Source: Lepiota brunneoincarnata
Taxonomy: Eukaryota; Basidiomycota; Agaricomycetes; Agaricales; Agaricaceae
Length of the DNA stretch: 64,000 bases
NCBI GenBank assembly: GCA_023014365.1
Contig: JAEBUN010000026.1
Coordinates: 310,001-374,000 of the forward strand
Direction of reading: 5' to 3'
Part shown: positions 33,225-42,665 of the stretch, one piece after another
Layout of the letters: each line of letters starts with the position of its first letter
How positions within the stretch are numbered: the stretch's first letter is position 1
Translations under genes and position numbers: made by a program
Notes under the pieces: model-generated
Seen by the model: the letters and a program-made list of their open reading frames with translations, nothing else
Told to the model about the DNA's origin: nothing
Databases searched by the model: none

Positions 33225-34376
33225 CTAAGCAGCACGAGCCCAGCGACCATCCATGAGCTGAATGACAAGCCCATCCGCCAGAAGGGAACGGGCATAGTCG
33301 AGACGGGCCGGGTAGGCGACAGGCGGAAGTCCCTGGCCCCAGGTCGAGATGACGCTGTCGACCTCCATCGGGGTCAAGGCCAGGGTAGGGGTAGCGCTTC
33401 CCATCCGGACTGATGGGACTCCGGGAGTAGACGCACCGGAGGGGGTAGAGATGGGCATAGGGGAGCCGCGCGACGGTTGCCGAGAAACCGCGGGCGAGCG
33501 CATAGGGGTGGGAGTAGATGCGGCCGTGCGCATAGTAGTCAATGGGACGCCGGCCGGGGTAGAAATCATGGGGGGAGTGGGGGTGACAGAAGAGGCCTGC
33601 GAGGAAGACCGTGCACCTGGATGCGCCCAGTCAGGGACCGGGGTAGCAGAGCCGGAGGCAGTGGGATCCACACAAGCTGGAGCGGGAGCCTGCGCCGCTG
33701 CAGGAGCGGGCGGTCCGGAGGCCGCTGGGGCGGGGCTGGAAGCCGCCGTTGTCTTCTCCTTCTTCATCTTTGGAAGGTGGACGCGCTTGCGCGCAATCCG
33801 CTTACCTAATACCACAAGGGCATCACCGAGTTGCTGCTCGGTCCCCCTGATAGAGACATGGCGCTCGTCGGCACCATCCGTGGCCACAGAATAGACCCAG
33901 AGGTGAGCGCCACTAATGTCGGCGACCTGTTTAAGGCCGCGGCCGCCGCGACCAACCACGTGCCCACCCATGTCGTCGGCGATGACAAGGGTGGCCTGAT
34001 AGCGATCGGCCTCGTCATCCCGTGGGTAGTGAGCTGACAGCGGGAGGGCGGTAGAGGTGCCTTTTACCGCGGGGCGAGTGGGGCCCAGGCGGTTAGAAGT
34101 GTGTGGGACATCCGCGGAGATCCGCGAGCGACCCTTCTGGGTAGTAGCTGCTTGAATGACAGCTGGAGTAGGACCGGCAGCAGCCGTCGAGGTGCGATCC
34201 TCGAGGGTGCGCAGGCGGGATGAGAGCGAACCGATCGAGCAGTTAAGCTTGCCGATCCGGGCCAGTAAGGCCTGAGTATCCTCGCCTGAACGCAAGGGTC
34301 CTGCCGAGGCAGGGGCCATTGTCGGTAGGGCGGGCACAGTCACTTTCTGTTTGCCTGAGGACTTTCGGCGGGGCAT
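33225..34376 (-). CDS. KH-domain protein carried between LTRs, intact
   Basis: 383 codons from the ATG at 34376 (MPRRKSSGKQKV), starting 81 nt after the 5' LTR and stopping 48 nt before the 3' LTR. There is a basic N-terminus. A short heptad-like stretch lies at residues 34-61 (LLARIGKLNCSIGSLSSRL). A single KH fold lies at about residues 126-197: the GRGG loop sits in VVGRGGRGLKQVADISGA and is followed by LWVYSVATDG and HVSIRGTEQQL. The rest is a Pro/Ala/Thr-rich tail with several ATPTP-like runs. KH domains bind single-stranded RNA or DNA, so a role in packaging or regulating the element's RNA is plausible. It is not a known gag fold and shows no catalytic motif. The open frame is undamaged despite RIP-like decay nearby. 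Confidence 0.8.
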   Translation of the reverse strand: MPRRKSSGKQKVTVPALPTMAPASAGPLRSGEDTQALLARIGKLNCSIGSLSSRLRTLEDRTSTAAAGPTPAVIQAATTQKGRSRISADVPHTSNRLGPTRPAVKGTSTALPLSAHYPRDDEADRYQATLVIADDMGGHVVGRGGRGLKQVADISGAHLWVYSVATDGADERHVSIRGTEQQLGDALVVLGKRIARKRVHLPKMKKEKTTAASSPAPAASGPPAPAAAQAPAPACVDPTASGSATPVPDWAHPGARSSSQASSVTPTPPMISTPAGVPLTTMRTAASTPTPMRSPAVSRQPSRGSPMPISTPSGASTPGVPSVRMGSATPTLALTPMEVDSVISTWGQGLPPVAYPARLDYARSLLADGLVIQLMDGRWARAA

Positions 34377-34457
34377 ACTAGCGTTAGAGCTGAGAAGACA
34401 GGGTAGGTGGGGTGCAGAGGGCTAGATTGGCGAGTCTGCGTAGAGACCCAAATATTC

Positions 34458-34768
34458 TGTTAGGGGAAGTAAGAGCACCGGAACCAAGTTGATATTTGGG
34501 TGGCGAATACAATCGACACCCACACTACTTATATACATAGAGGCCTGCGCACAGACCGGGTAGCCAAACACTACGTAGCTACTAGAACATAACGTATGCA
34601 AACAATATACAAACAACGTCAGTCGCACGTGGGTTAGACTCGGGGATGGGGGTGGCCGAAGGCCGAGGCCGGGCTTAGGCATCAGGCATCGGCTAGAGAG
34701 GCCGAGCACGGATACCCAACCACAGACCCCTAGACGTACCTTGCGTAAGGGGGTATAGTCCCCTTACA
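34458..34768 (-). repeat. 5' LTR of the KH-domain element
   Basis: 311 bp. It differs from the other LTR at eight positions, all C/T or A/G. Followed at 34769 by the CTTAC duplication. Confidence 0.88.
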
Positions 34769-35747
34769 CTTACGAGCAGTTTTCTGATGAACCCGAATGC
34801 GTTTGAACATAAAAGAATGTACCTAGCGGCTGTCGCAGGCGTATTACGTCTATAGCGAGTTCAATAATGATGACCAGACCACGGAACGGAACGTCCAATG
34901 TTCAGGAGGCAATACCCAATGCCCAAAACCCTAGAAATATCAAAGACTCCTAATTAATGAGTGCTTTGTGGGTCCCAGCACTTCGGCATACTGCTTAACT
35001 GAGATTAATTACAACAGATCAAGGGATTGTCCATCCGCTATACATTCCGATCATAATTGATCTGGAAACTTAACACGCTCGCGTGGACGCAGAATAATGC
35101 AGACAAGCACGGAACACATCTGGCTGGATTGCCATTCATCAATCAGAGAAAAACCCATAACCCAGGGTAAGGTAGAAATGCTGCTGAACCTTCCAAAATG
35201 TTCTACAGTGCCTGTAACAATTAAGCTTATTGTTTTCTATTTCATATTTACTATCTCTCGTATGTATCTAAACAATATAAATACGGTCACACTTGTTTGT
35301 GGAGAAGCAAGAGGTCTCACCCCTGCTTCCACACGCAAGTCTGTGAGCCATGATCAAGAACAGTTTCAGAGGGCTATTTAGTGTGCATCATTAAGTGTGA
35401 TTTCTTCGGTCATCAACCAACCCAGAGACAGAGACAGAGACCAGAGTTCAGAGACCAGAGACCAGAGACCAGAGACCCTGCGCTTTGAATTGACAGGGAT
35501 TGTCCTTTCATTGTTGCACCGTACAGCTAAGATAACTTCAACAGCTGTTTGTTAACCTCTAAAAACACTACTCTCTTGAATTTCGCTGTCAGAACGCACC
35601 CCCAGAACACCCTAAAAGACAAAACTGTTCATTATCTATCTCATTCCACTTGTATTAGCTTAAGCTTATTGAATTGCGGCTAAGCTTAGTGAAAACAAGC
35701 CCACTATCTATATTAAAACCTACGAAAGTTTCTACCTTTTCAGCGGT

Positions 35748-36142
35748 TGCAGTTTTGTAGGTAGCAGTGGGAATTACCCCCTTTAAGAGTCCATGGTCCA
35801 CAGTGGACAGAATTGAGTCAAAACCTGTGGAGGGAGGGAGGTTGGTGATGAGGTCCATCGTGATCTGGGCAAATGGGTGATTCAATTCAGGTGCCAGGAT
35901 AGGGGTAAAGGCAGGCTTGGCAGGGTGATGGTTAATTTTAAACTGTTGATGGTTGGCGCATCCTTTGACATAATCACATGTGAAACTGGCCATACCAGGC
36001 CAGTAGAAATCACACTCCAATGCGTGAAGAGTTGTATCAATACCAGGGTGTCCTGCAGTAGGAGAATTATGATATTTCCATAAGATACATTGGCGGAGTT
36101 CAAGGTCTTCCAGTGGGATGGTTCTACCATCATAGGTAACAA
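35748..36142 (-). pseudogene. Chromo-2 pol: integrase N-terminal half
   Basis: The frame of 121 codons from 36020 has ECDFYWPGMASFTCDYVKGC and QQFKINHHPAKPA, the His/Cys finger. It continues to PFAQITMDLITNLPPSTGFD and LSTVDHGLLKGVIP, where the first catalytic Asp of the DDE core lies. Upstream bases in another frame give the preceding His part (HNSPTAGHPG). A frame switch lies near 36010. The segment is cut at 35747 by R1. Confidence 0.75.
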
Positions 36143-36158
36143 TTAGACCTTTTGGGGT

Positions 36159-37140
36159 TCAAGTTACAGAATATCGGGAATCCGTGGGAATGTATGGGGT
36201 GGTCATGAGAGCGGTGATCTGTTCAGTAGTATGTGGGTCATAATTGTTATGACGAAGTATATCGTCACAGGTTTCTTGGTCGACGGTGTTGACGAATATA
36301 GTCTTGGGTAATACCATTACGGACTTGTTGTCTTCGTCTTTGTCAGGGATATGATTGGGACATCGGGAGAGGGCGTTGGCAGCAGGTATTTTTGTACCAG
36401 GTACATGCTCGATTTGGAGGTTGAAGCAGGAGAGGAATTGATGCCAGCGGGCTTGGCATCGGTTTATGTCCTGTGGTTTCTTCCAGTAAGTAAGGTTCTG
36501 ATGATCGGTACGAACTTTAACAGGGAAGGGTCCTCCTTCTAGATAATGGCGCCATTCTCCTAGGGCATGGATGATGGTGAGTAATTTGTGGTCATGAATA
36601 TTGTAATTTTGTTTGGCGGGTGTAAGGGTTTTCAATAGGAAAGCTACAGGGTGTCATGGATTATTAATGTCAGTTTGATAAAGTACGGCTCCGGTAGCAT
36701 ATTTCGAGGCATTGCATTCGATTTCAAACGGTTTCAATTGATTGGGCATTGTAAGTACAGGTTGCTTTGAGAATTGAAGCTTCAAAGCATCAAACAAGTC
36801 TTTGCATTCATTGGTCCATTCAAATAGTTGTTTGGTCAACATGAGGGTGTTAAGGGGTTGGGCAATAGCGGAATAGCCATGGATAAATTTCCAGTAGAAG
36901 TTACAGAATCCTATGAATTTGCGGACATCTTTGGTACATTTCAGAATGGGCCATTGGGTGATTCTGGTTAGTTTAACGGGGTCCATTTCAATTTTATCAG
37001 GCATGATAATCATACCGAGGTATTCCATATGGTCGTGGTAGAATTCGCATTTTTCAGTCTTGAGATAGATGTCGTTCAAGGCCAAACACTCGAGAACTTC
37101 TTCCATAATGTGGTCATGTTCTTTCTGATCATGAGCGAAA
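36159..37140 (-). pseudogene. Chromo-2 pol: RT thumb/connection, RNase H and spacer
   Basis: Two adjoining frames. 37106-36654 has YLKTEKCEFYHDHMEYLG, RKFIGFCNFYWKFI, FEWTNECKDLFDALK and SKYATGAVLYQTD. 36635-36159 has NYNIHDHKLLTIIHALGEW, VRTDHQNLTYW and FNLQIEHVPGTKIP. The reading starts at EHDHIMEEVLE next to the mitochondrial insertion and is equivalent to Chromo-1 19619-20330. A short stop-containing gap lies at about 36640. Confidence 0.78.
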
Positions 37141-37425
37141 GCAAAGCCACAGGATTATTCGCTCTAATGATGGCATTCTTATTATTATACTCATAATTTA
37201 TATATTTAATTATATAATTTATATGTTTTAATATATAATACCAGCTAGAGTTCAATCGAAGATTGCTGGCCAGTATAAAAGCCATTACCCTCCCCCACAC
37301 AAACCAAGCAAAGCTTGGTGCTTTAACATTCTTGTTGCTGCCGCGGATGCCGGTGTGCTGTAGCATAGTTTAATAAAAATTAAACAAGACCTTAATAATT
37401 ATATAAAGTATAATTCCAATATTTA

Positions 37426-37507
37426 ACGAGTATGCCGAAATTGGTAGCCGGGTGGGTTTTAGGTACTCATAATTTTTATTGTAAGAGTTCAAGTCTCTTT
37501 ACTCGTA
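37426..37507 (+). tRNA. Mitochondrial-type tRNA-Leu (anticodon UAG) in the NUMT
   Basis: The acceptor stem ACGAGTA (37426-37432) pairs fully with TACTCGT (37500-37506). The anticodon stem TGGGT/ACTCA encloses a loop with TAG. There is a long variable arm as expected for Leu, and the T stem AAGAG/CTCTT encloses TTCAAGT. Assigned by eye, without a covariance search. Confidence 0.75.
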
Positions 37508-37722
37508 AATTATAACAAAATTAAGCTCAAAAACCATTATCAGCTACAATCTTTTGATCGCAGCCCGCCGCAGCTTTCTTTTGAGTGCCAAGCAAAGCTT
37601 GCTGTTATTTGCTGCTGCAGCAACGGTAAACTTTGATTAGAGTAAAATTTATAAAATAAAATTATAACCTTGAATTATTGGTATGCTCAAAATTAAATTT
37701 TACGGCAGCATTCGCTGCTAAA

Positions 37723-37795
37723 ACATCTTTAGCTAAATAGGTAAAGCATGTGCCTTCGAAGCATTAAATTATTGGTTCGAATCCAATAAGATGTC
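37723..37795 (+). tRNA. Mitochondrial-type tRNA-Arg (anticodon UCG) in the NUMT
   Basis: The acceptor stem ACATCTT (37723-37729) pairs with AAGATGT (37788-37794). The anticodon loop is CTTCGAA, giving UCG. The T stem ATTGG/CCAAT encloses TTCGAAT. One mismatch lies at the base of the anticodon stem. Confidence 0.72.
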
Positions 37796-37893
37796 TTTTA
37801 AACTTAATTTTTATCTTAAACTTAAATATTTTGTATATTCCATTCACTTTTTTTAGTGATCTTAACCCTTGATAGTAGAACTATTATTTAACA

Positions 37894-37965
37894 GGAAGCA
37901 GAACTCGAGAGGTTGAGTGTCCCCCTTTTAAGGGGAAAGTTCTGGTTCGAGCCCAGGTGTTTCCA
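37894..37965 (+). tRNA. Mitochondrial-type tRNA-Lys (anticodon UUU) in the NUMT
   Basis: The acceptor stem GGAAGCA (37894-37900) pairs with TGTTTCC (37958-37964, one G-T). The anticodon stem TCCCC/GGGGA encloses CTTTTAA. The T loop TTCGAGC lies in a TCTGG/CCAGG stem. Confidence 0.72.
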
Positions 37966-38991
37966 ATTAGTATTAAAGTTAAGTTTAAATAGTTTCCGCA
38001 ATAAAAAGATTGCTGCCCAACTTAATCTGTCAGAATATATACATACTAAGGACTTTTGCCGGCAATCAAAAGATTGCTGGGCTTTAATCTAAAGTGTATA
38101 AAATTTTAAAAGAGATTTAGGGTATCTAAAACTGAATTACATTATATACCAGCTTTCTTTTTTTATATATTCTTTTCTAAGGAACATTTAAATTAAAAAG
38201 AAAGTAAAAGTTTTCAGCTTAGCCGAAATTACTGTTAAGGTTACAACAGTGACAGCAGGAATCTAAAGAGGAATTAAAGTAATTAGGAAAATCAGTAGTA
38301 TAAATATACGGTATAATATTAAATTAAAAATAAAAATTTTTAGGTAAAATATAATATATATTATATATGAATATAATGAGAAAATTTTAGCTTTTAAATA
38401 ATATTAAAAGTAACGCCTCCCCAGTAACCACCAAGCTTTGCTTGGTGTTTTAACTGAACGTTGCTTTTAAGCATTGCTTACCGTTAAGGTAGTATATTTA
38501 TAAGTTATATTAGTAATCAAATACCTATACCTATACTTATGAATATTTTAGAAATATCAGTATAATCAAACTAAAATTTGCAGCAATCTGTGACAATTAC
38601 AATCTTGTGATTGGTATGGCAATAAGTTTAAATCTTTGAGTTAAACCGCCTGTAATCAGGTAAAGTTTTATGTTTTTGAATCTAAACAAAATCTGAGTTA
38701 TAGATATCCTATAATACCCCTAATATGTAACCTAACCTAAATGGTTACCAGATATGCGCTGCTGTCCTGCTGTCCTGTCCAGTAAAAATTTTAGCTATTA
38801 AAATAGGGCTAAATTAGTTATAAAAAGGCGACCAGTAATCTTAGAATTTGATAGCCGGCTAAATTAAAACTAGTAAAGCTGCAATCTATCGCACCAATCT
38901 ATGACAGCAACAGCTACAATCTTTTGATTGGCAATTGCTGTCAATCTATGATTGGTGGACCACTAAATTTTGATTTAAGGGCTGCGCTTAA

Positions 38992-39062
38992 GCTGAAATA
39001 GTTTAAAGGTAAAACTTACCATTCATGACGGTAAAATAAAGGTTCGATTCCTTTTTTCAGCT
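38992..39062 (+). tRNA. Mitochondrial-type tRNA-Met (anticodon CAU) in the NUMT
   Basis: The acceptor stem GCTGAAA (38992-38998) pairs with TTTCAGC (39055-39061). The anticodon loop TTCATGA lies in a TTACC/GGTAA-type stem with one A-C mismatch. The T loop is TTCGATT. Confidence 0.72.
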
Positions 39063-39479
39063 AATCCTTTTTTTTATATAATTTGTAATTGCTAATTTAT
39101 TACTCTAAGAACTGTTCTGTTTGGTTATGTTCTACTCTGCTCTGTAATAGCATAAAAATATTTAGCATTTTATACAGCTAATTATCTTTATATTAAGTAT
39201 ATATTTTTTCTATAAAGGATTTAAACTAAAAGTTTAAATGGCGACAGCAACTGTTACAATAGCTACACTCTCGCTAACGGTAGCAGCAAGCAGCACACCA
39301 CTGCGGCAATTACATTGCTAACGGTAATCAAAGATTACTGTTACAGTTGCTTATCTTTTATAGTGGCGGCAGCAATCGCTGCTGATATTAAGATTCCATG
39401 GGTTTAGATTAAAATTTTATTGCTAATGAGATACCTCAGATTATTAATCTGGAGGCTGAGGTTTAAATTACTTAAAAGA

Positions 39480-39554
39480 GGTAATATTAGTTTAATTGGT
39501 TAAAATGACGTCTTGTGGCGACGATGTTCAGAGTTCGAGTCTCTGATTTTACCC
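39480..39554 (+). tRNA. Mitochondrial-type tRNA-His (anticodon GUG) in the NUMT
   Basis: The acceptor GGTAATA (39480-39486) pairs with TTTTACC (39547-39553) with one mismatch. The anticodon loop TTGTGGC has stem CGTC/GACG. The T stem CAGAG/CTCTG encloses TTCGAGT. Confidence 0.65.
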
Positions 39555-39675
39555 TTAAAATAAAACTTAAATCATTTATTTCAAAATAACGAAAAGCTTC
39601 GTTTGAATAAGAGCAGCAAAAGTAAAAGAAGCTTGCTGCAGCTAGCTGATAATAAGTGCAGTAACCTATCTACAG

Positions 39676-40300
39676 CTAGCTGGTTTGGGTTATGAGTATA
39701 TCGTCCATGTAAACGACGATTCCTCCTTTACGGATTGGGGACGCTAGGATGTCATCCATAAATGCCTGGAAAGTTGTGGGGGAGTTGCACATTCCGAAGA
39801 ACATGACGGTCGGTTCAAATAGTCCAAGCGGGGTGTTGAATGCACCTTTCCATTTGTCTCCTTTCTTGATACAGATGTTGTTGTATCCAGCATGGACATC
39901 GAGTTTGGAAAATACACGGGCCCCTTTGAGCTTATCCATAATCTCGGTAACCATCCAAATTTGGTATGCGTTTTTGACTGTATGCTTATTGACATAGTGG
40001 TAATCTTGACAGGGGCGGAGCAAGCCATCCTTCTTGTCAACAAAGAAGAACAGGGATGCCATTGGGGATTTTGATGGGCAGATGTAACCTTTACAGAGGT
40101 TGTCAGAAATGAACTCTTTCAAAGAGTTGTCCTGATTCAGGGAAAGCTTGTAGGCTTTCATTGCAACAGGTTTAAATTTGGGTTTTAATTTGATTGCGTG
40201 GTCATAAGATCGTTGGGGAGGGAATTGTTTGGCAGCCTTCTTGCTGAAACAACTCAACCATTGGTGGAATTGGCAGGGAACTTTAATGGCAGGGTCGTCA
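39676..40300 (-). pseudogene. Chromo-2 pol: reverse transcriptase palm/fingers
   Basis: A 193-codon frame from 40257: [65 protein letters not shown] and the catalytic YMDDIL at the end. Unlike Chromo-1, both catalytic Asp residues are present. The frame stops at the mitochondrial insertion, which separates it from the thumb and RNase H. Confidence 0.82.
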
Positions 40301-40512
40301 ACTTTTTTGTCTCCATGTTTAATTGCAAGTTCTGTAGCCTGACTAGTTCAGTTGATCTCAAGCTTGACGTGAGCGAGTTCAGTGGGCATACTAATGATCT
40401 GACACATCTTGGATTCTAGAGAGAACTCTTCATAGTCCTCATCGAGGAGAGGTTCATAGATTGGTTCATGCAGGGTGTAGGAAAACTTTCCTTCAGGGTT
40501 GAATGTGTTTAA

Positions 40513-41090
40513 TCAATCCATTGTGAGGGTAGCGATATCGATCAGACAGTTGTTGTATGTCAAGTATTTGGGGTGGTGGTTATGCTTCTTCTCTTTTCTC
40601 CATTGGAACGTACAGTGTTTCCAATCAATCTTCAGGTTGACTTTGTTAAGCCACGGGAAACCAAGGACCATTGGTTTTGATCCTGTTGCTGCAATGTAGG
40701 CGGTGATGGGAGTTAATCGACCATCAATTATCATGCAGAAGATAGAGTAATGAGTAATCATCCTGTTTAGATTGTCAGATCCATTGAAATTACATATGTT
40801 GATTGCTCAAGGAAGTGCTTGCTTCCATAAATGGTGTTCGGTGATGAAGTCTTCAGATATGAAATTTCCTTGAGCTCCAGAGTCAAGGAGGGTGATAAGC
40901 GGGATGTCTTTTTGTTCTCTCAGGCTCTGCCCCTTTAAAGGAAGATATATGGATTTATTGTTTGAGGTAGATGCGAGAGTTACAACATTACAAGAGAGAG
41001 GAGAACTGGGAGGGGCTGGCATCAAACAGAACCTCCGAATCAAAAATTTGTGAATGGTTGCATAGTCGGGTCTTTGGACCAAGTCTCGTA
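40513..41090 (-). pseudogene. Chromo-2 pol: aspartic protease region
   Basis: The frame 41082-40807 holds ITLLDSGAQGNFISEDF with the DSG catalytic triplet. It is followed, after a stop at about 40806, by a frame from 40761 with YIAATGSKPMVLGFPWLNKV (the second protease subdomain) and KIDWKHCTFQW. The linker to RT (40500-40300) contains frame changes. Confidence 0.75.
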
Positions 41091-41417
41091 AACTTCAACA
41101 GCTTCGGTTTCGGGAATGGATTTGATGATGGAACGGATTTTAAGGGACGCATTTTGTATGTTGGTCGCTTTATCAATCTTTGGTTGTGGTCTGGTGATGT
41201 TGGGGCACATGTGGGAGATGTGACCAGGTTTAAAGCAGCGGAAGCATAAGCCTTTCTCATAGGCGCATTTCTCTTCAGGCGTAAAGACAGCATTGATGTC
41301 GATGTTGTCATTATGGGGGAAATGATCTGGTTGATCTTCTTTGGCTTCTTCTTAATCAGGGTGTGGATCACCAGGGATATTAAAAGAAGGGTAATATTCA
41401 GGTCCATCATTAAGGTA
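41090..41417 (-). pseudogene. Chromo-2 gag C-terminus with zinc knuckle
   Basis: In one frame, GLCFRCFKPGHISHMCPN gives a C-x2-C-x4-H-x4-C knuckle (about 41255-41200). The overlapping 147-codon frame in the list of open frames is a shifted reading. It continues the gag frame interrupted by TcB copy 3: the sequence before and after joins as DNM-YLNDGPEYY across the TA target. Confidence 0.7.
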
Positions 41418-42663
41418 CAGTAGGGTAGCAAAAGTTTTGCGAAAATCTGTCACATGACCTCGTTTAACAATAAACGAAAAATATTCCCACTGATCAACAA
41501 CTCCACCCTACATGCCAAAAATAGCTGGACAAAAGAATACTGTCCCTGAACTACGCTCCCTGATATGTGCAAGGCATCAGGAGGGTATTCCTGCTCGCGA
41601 AATTGCCAATTTCTTTGGAGTCCATATTTCCACTGTCTATCGGGTTATCCATAGGCACAAAGAGCAGGGTCATCATGAGGATGCTCCCAGGTCTGGGAGA
41701 CCTTCCTTATTGGATGACAGGGCAATGCGACACATCAAAATTGTGCTGGAGAGAAATAGACGCCAAACTCTCCGCGAGATCACCCACACAATAAACACAT
41801 TTCTCGACTCCCCTGCTCATCCCCACACTATCCGGCGTGCCATTAGGTATCAATTGGGTCTTAGCCAACACATTTCTGCAAAGAAACCATTTCTTAAGCC
41901 TTCCCATGTCAAAGCCAGGATGGTATGGGCAAGAGAATATCGGAGGTGGATGGAGGAGGACTGGAGACATGTGATTTGGACAGATGAGGCTTCTGTGGAG
42001 ATTGGAAAGAGTTCAAAGGTGGTTTGGGTATGGAGGAGACCTGGTGAGAGGTACACAGAAAGGTGTTTAACCCCTACTTTCAAGTCTGGAAGACAGAGTC
42101 TTATGATATGGGGGTGCATGGCACATGGAAAACTCGGTCCACTGGTTCGTATACCCAAGGGTGCAAGGACAGCTGCAGATTATATTAGCCTCATCCTTAG
42201 TGGACCATTATGGGATTTTTATGGGAATTTATCAGAGGAGAGGGGGCAGGTAGCGGTGATGGAAGATGGAGCTCCAGTCCACCAGGCAAAGATCACCCGA
42301 CAATTCCGCAAATCCCATCTCATCAATGAGCTTCCACACCCAGCTCAGTCACCAGACCTCAATCCCATCGAACATGTATGGAGATACCTCAAAGTCAGAA
42401 TAAATGACCGAGCAGAAATCCCCCAAAACCTTGACAAACTTTGGGAGGCAATTCAGGAGGAGTGGAGGATGATTGATATAAATTATATTAATGACCTGGT
42501 CAAGAGCATGCCCGATCGTGCTCAGGCAGTCTATGAGGCCAAGGGCCACCATACAAAATATTAACATAATTTTAGATGCAGTTGTGGTAGTGTAGTGAAT
42601 ATTTTTAACGATTAATGCATTATTTGTCTTTGTTGTTTTCGCAAAACTTTTGTTACTGTACTG
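41418..42663 (+). mobile_element. TcB copy 3: Tc1/mariner transposon, intact
   Basis: The element is 1246 bp long, flanked by TA (41416-41417, 42664-42665). The left end is CAGTAGGGTAGCAAAAGTTT; the right end, inverted, is CAGTACAGTAACAAAAGTTT. It inserted into Chromo-2 gag without loss of host sequence. The transposase is identical in protein to that of copy 2 and lies in the opposite orientation 16 kb away. Confidence 0.92.
41512..42564 (+). CDS. TcB transposase (Tc1/mariner, DD34E), intact
   Basis: 350 codons, the same protein as at 24939-25991. HTH region at residues 12-50; catalytic D158, D252 and E287. Even the antisense frames match, so the nucleotide sequences are near-identical. Identity between copies nested in different hosts means that both moved recently. 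Single exon, with no stops in the transposase. Confidence 0.93.
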   Translation: MPKIAGQKNTVPELRSLICARHQEGIPAREIANFFGVHISTVYRVIHRHKEQGHHEDAPRSGRPSLLDDRAMRHIKIVLERNRRQTLREITHTINTFLDSPAHPHTIRRAIRYQLGLSQHISAKKPFLKPSHVKARMVWAREYRRWMEEDWRHVIWTDEASVEIGKSSKVVWVWRRPGERYTERCLTPTFKSGRQSLMIWGCMAHGKLGPLVRIPKGARTAADYISLILSGPLWDFYGNLSEERGQVAVMEDGAPVHQAKITRQFRKSHLINELPHPAQSPDLNPIEHVWRYLKVRINDRAEIPQNLDKLWEAIQEEWRMIDINYINDLVKSMPDRAQAVYEAKGHHTKY

Positions 42664-42665
42664 TA

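Larger units (their letters stand above)
32866..34768 (-). mobile_element. Small non-autonomous LTR element encoding a KH-domain protein
   Basis: Two 311-bp LTRs (34458-34768 as 5', 32866-33176 as 3') enclose a 1281-bp interior. The 5-bp duplication CTTAC lies on both sides (32861-32865, 34769-34773). On the minus strand the LTRs run TGTAAGGGG to CCCCTAACA, and a polypurine run AAGAGGGGG stands just before the 3' LTR. No protease, RT or integrase is present, so it must depend on another element. The LTRs differ at eight sites, all transitions. The interior is clearly more GC-rich than its surroundings. A possible primer site with TGG lies a few bases after the 5' LTR. Confidence 0.85.
32590..35742. 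repeat. 1.3-kb repeat R1, copy b, split by the KH-domain element
   Basis: Flanked by GCGGT (32585-32589 and 35743-35747), a 5-bp target duplication. Removing it rejoins the Chromo-2 integrase in frame. The repeat parts are 32590-32865 and 34774-35742, about 1245 bp in all, matching 27398-28702. It ends CCTTTTCA. The 5-bp duplication suggests a retroviral-type integration, but no coding sequence is present. Confidence 0.7.
37145..39680. other. Nuclear copy of mitochondrial DNA (NUMT), about 2.5 kb
   Basis: A very AT-rich stretch lies inside the Chromo-2 RT coding region. It interrupts the frame between YMDDILI (39690) and the EHDHIMEEV segment (37130). It contains at least five tRNA-like genes on the + strand with fungal mitochondrial character, and several short GC hairpins of the type CCAAGCTTTGCTTGG, which are common in fungal mitochondrial spacers. 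No mitochondrial protein gene is recognisable. The exact ends are uncertain to about 15 bp. A third possible tRNA-like fold near 39410-39470 could not be assigned. Confidence 0.8.

Noticed and set aside
33349..33894. 181-codon + strand frame in the KH element
   Set aside because: Antisense to the KH-protein ORF; a consequence of its GC-rich codons, with no recognisable domain.
39400..39475. Sixth tRNA-like fold in the mitochondrial segment
   Set aside because: A hairpin with TTATTAA loop is visible, but acceptor and T arms do not pair convincingly.
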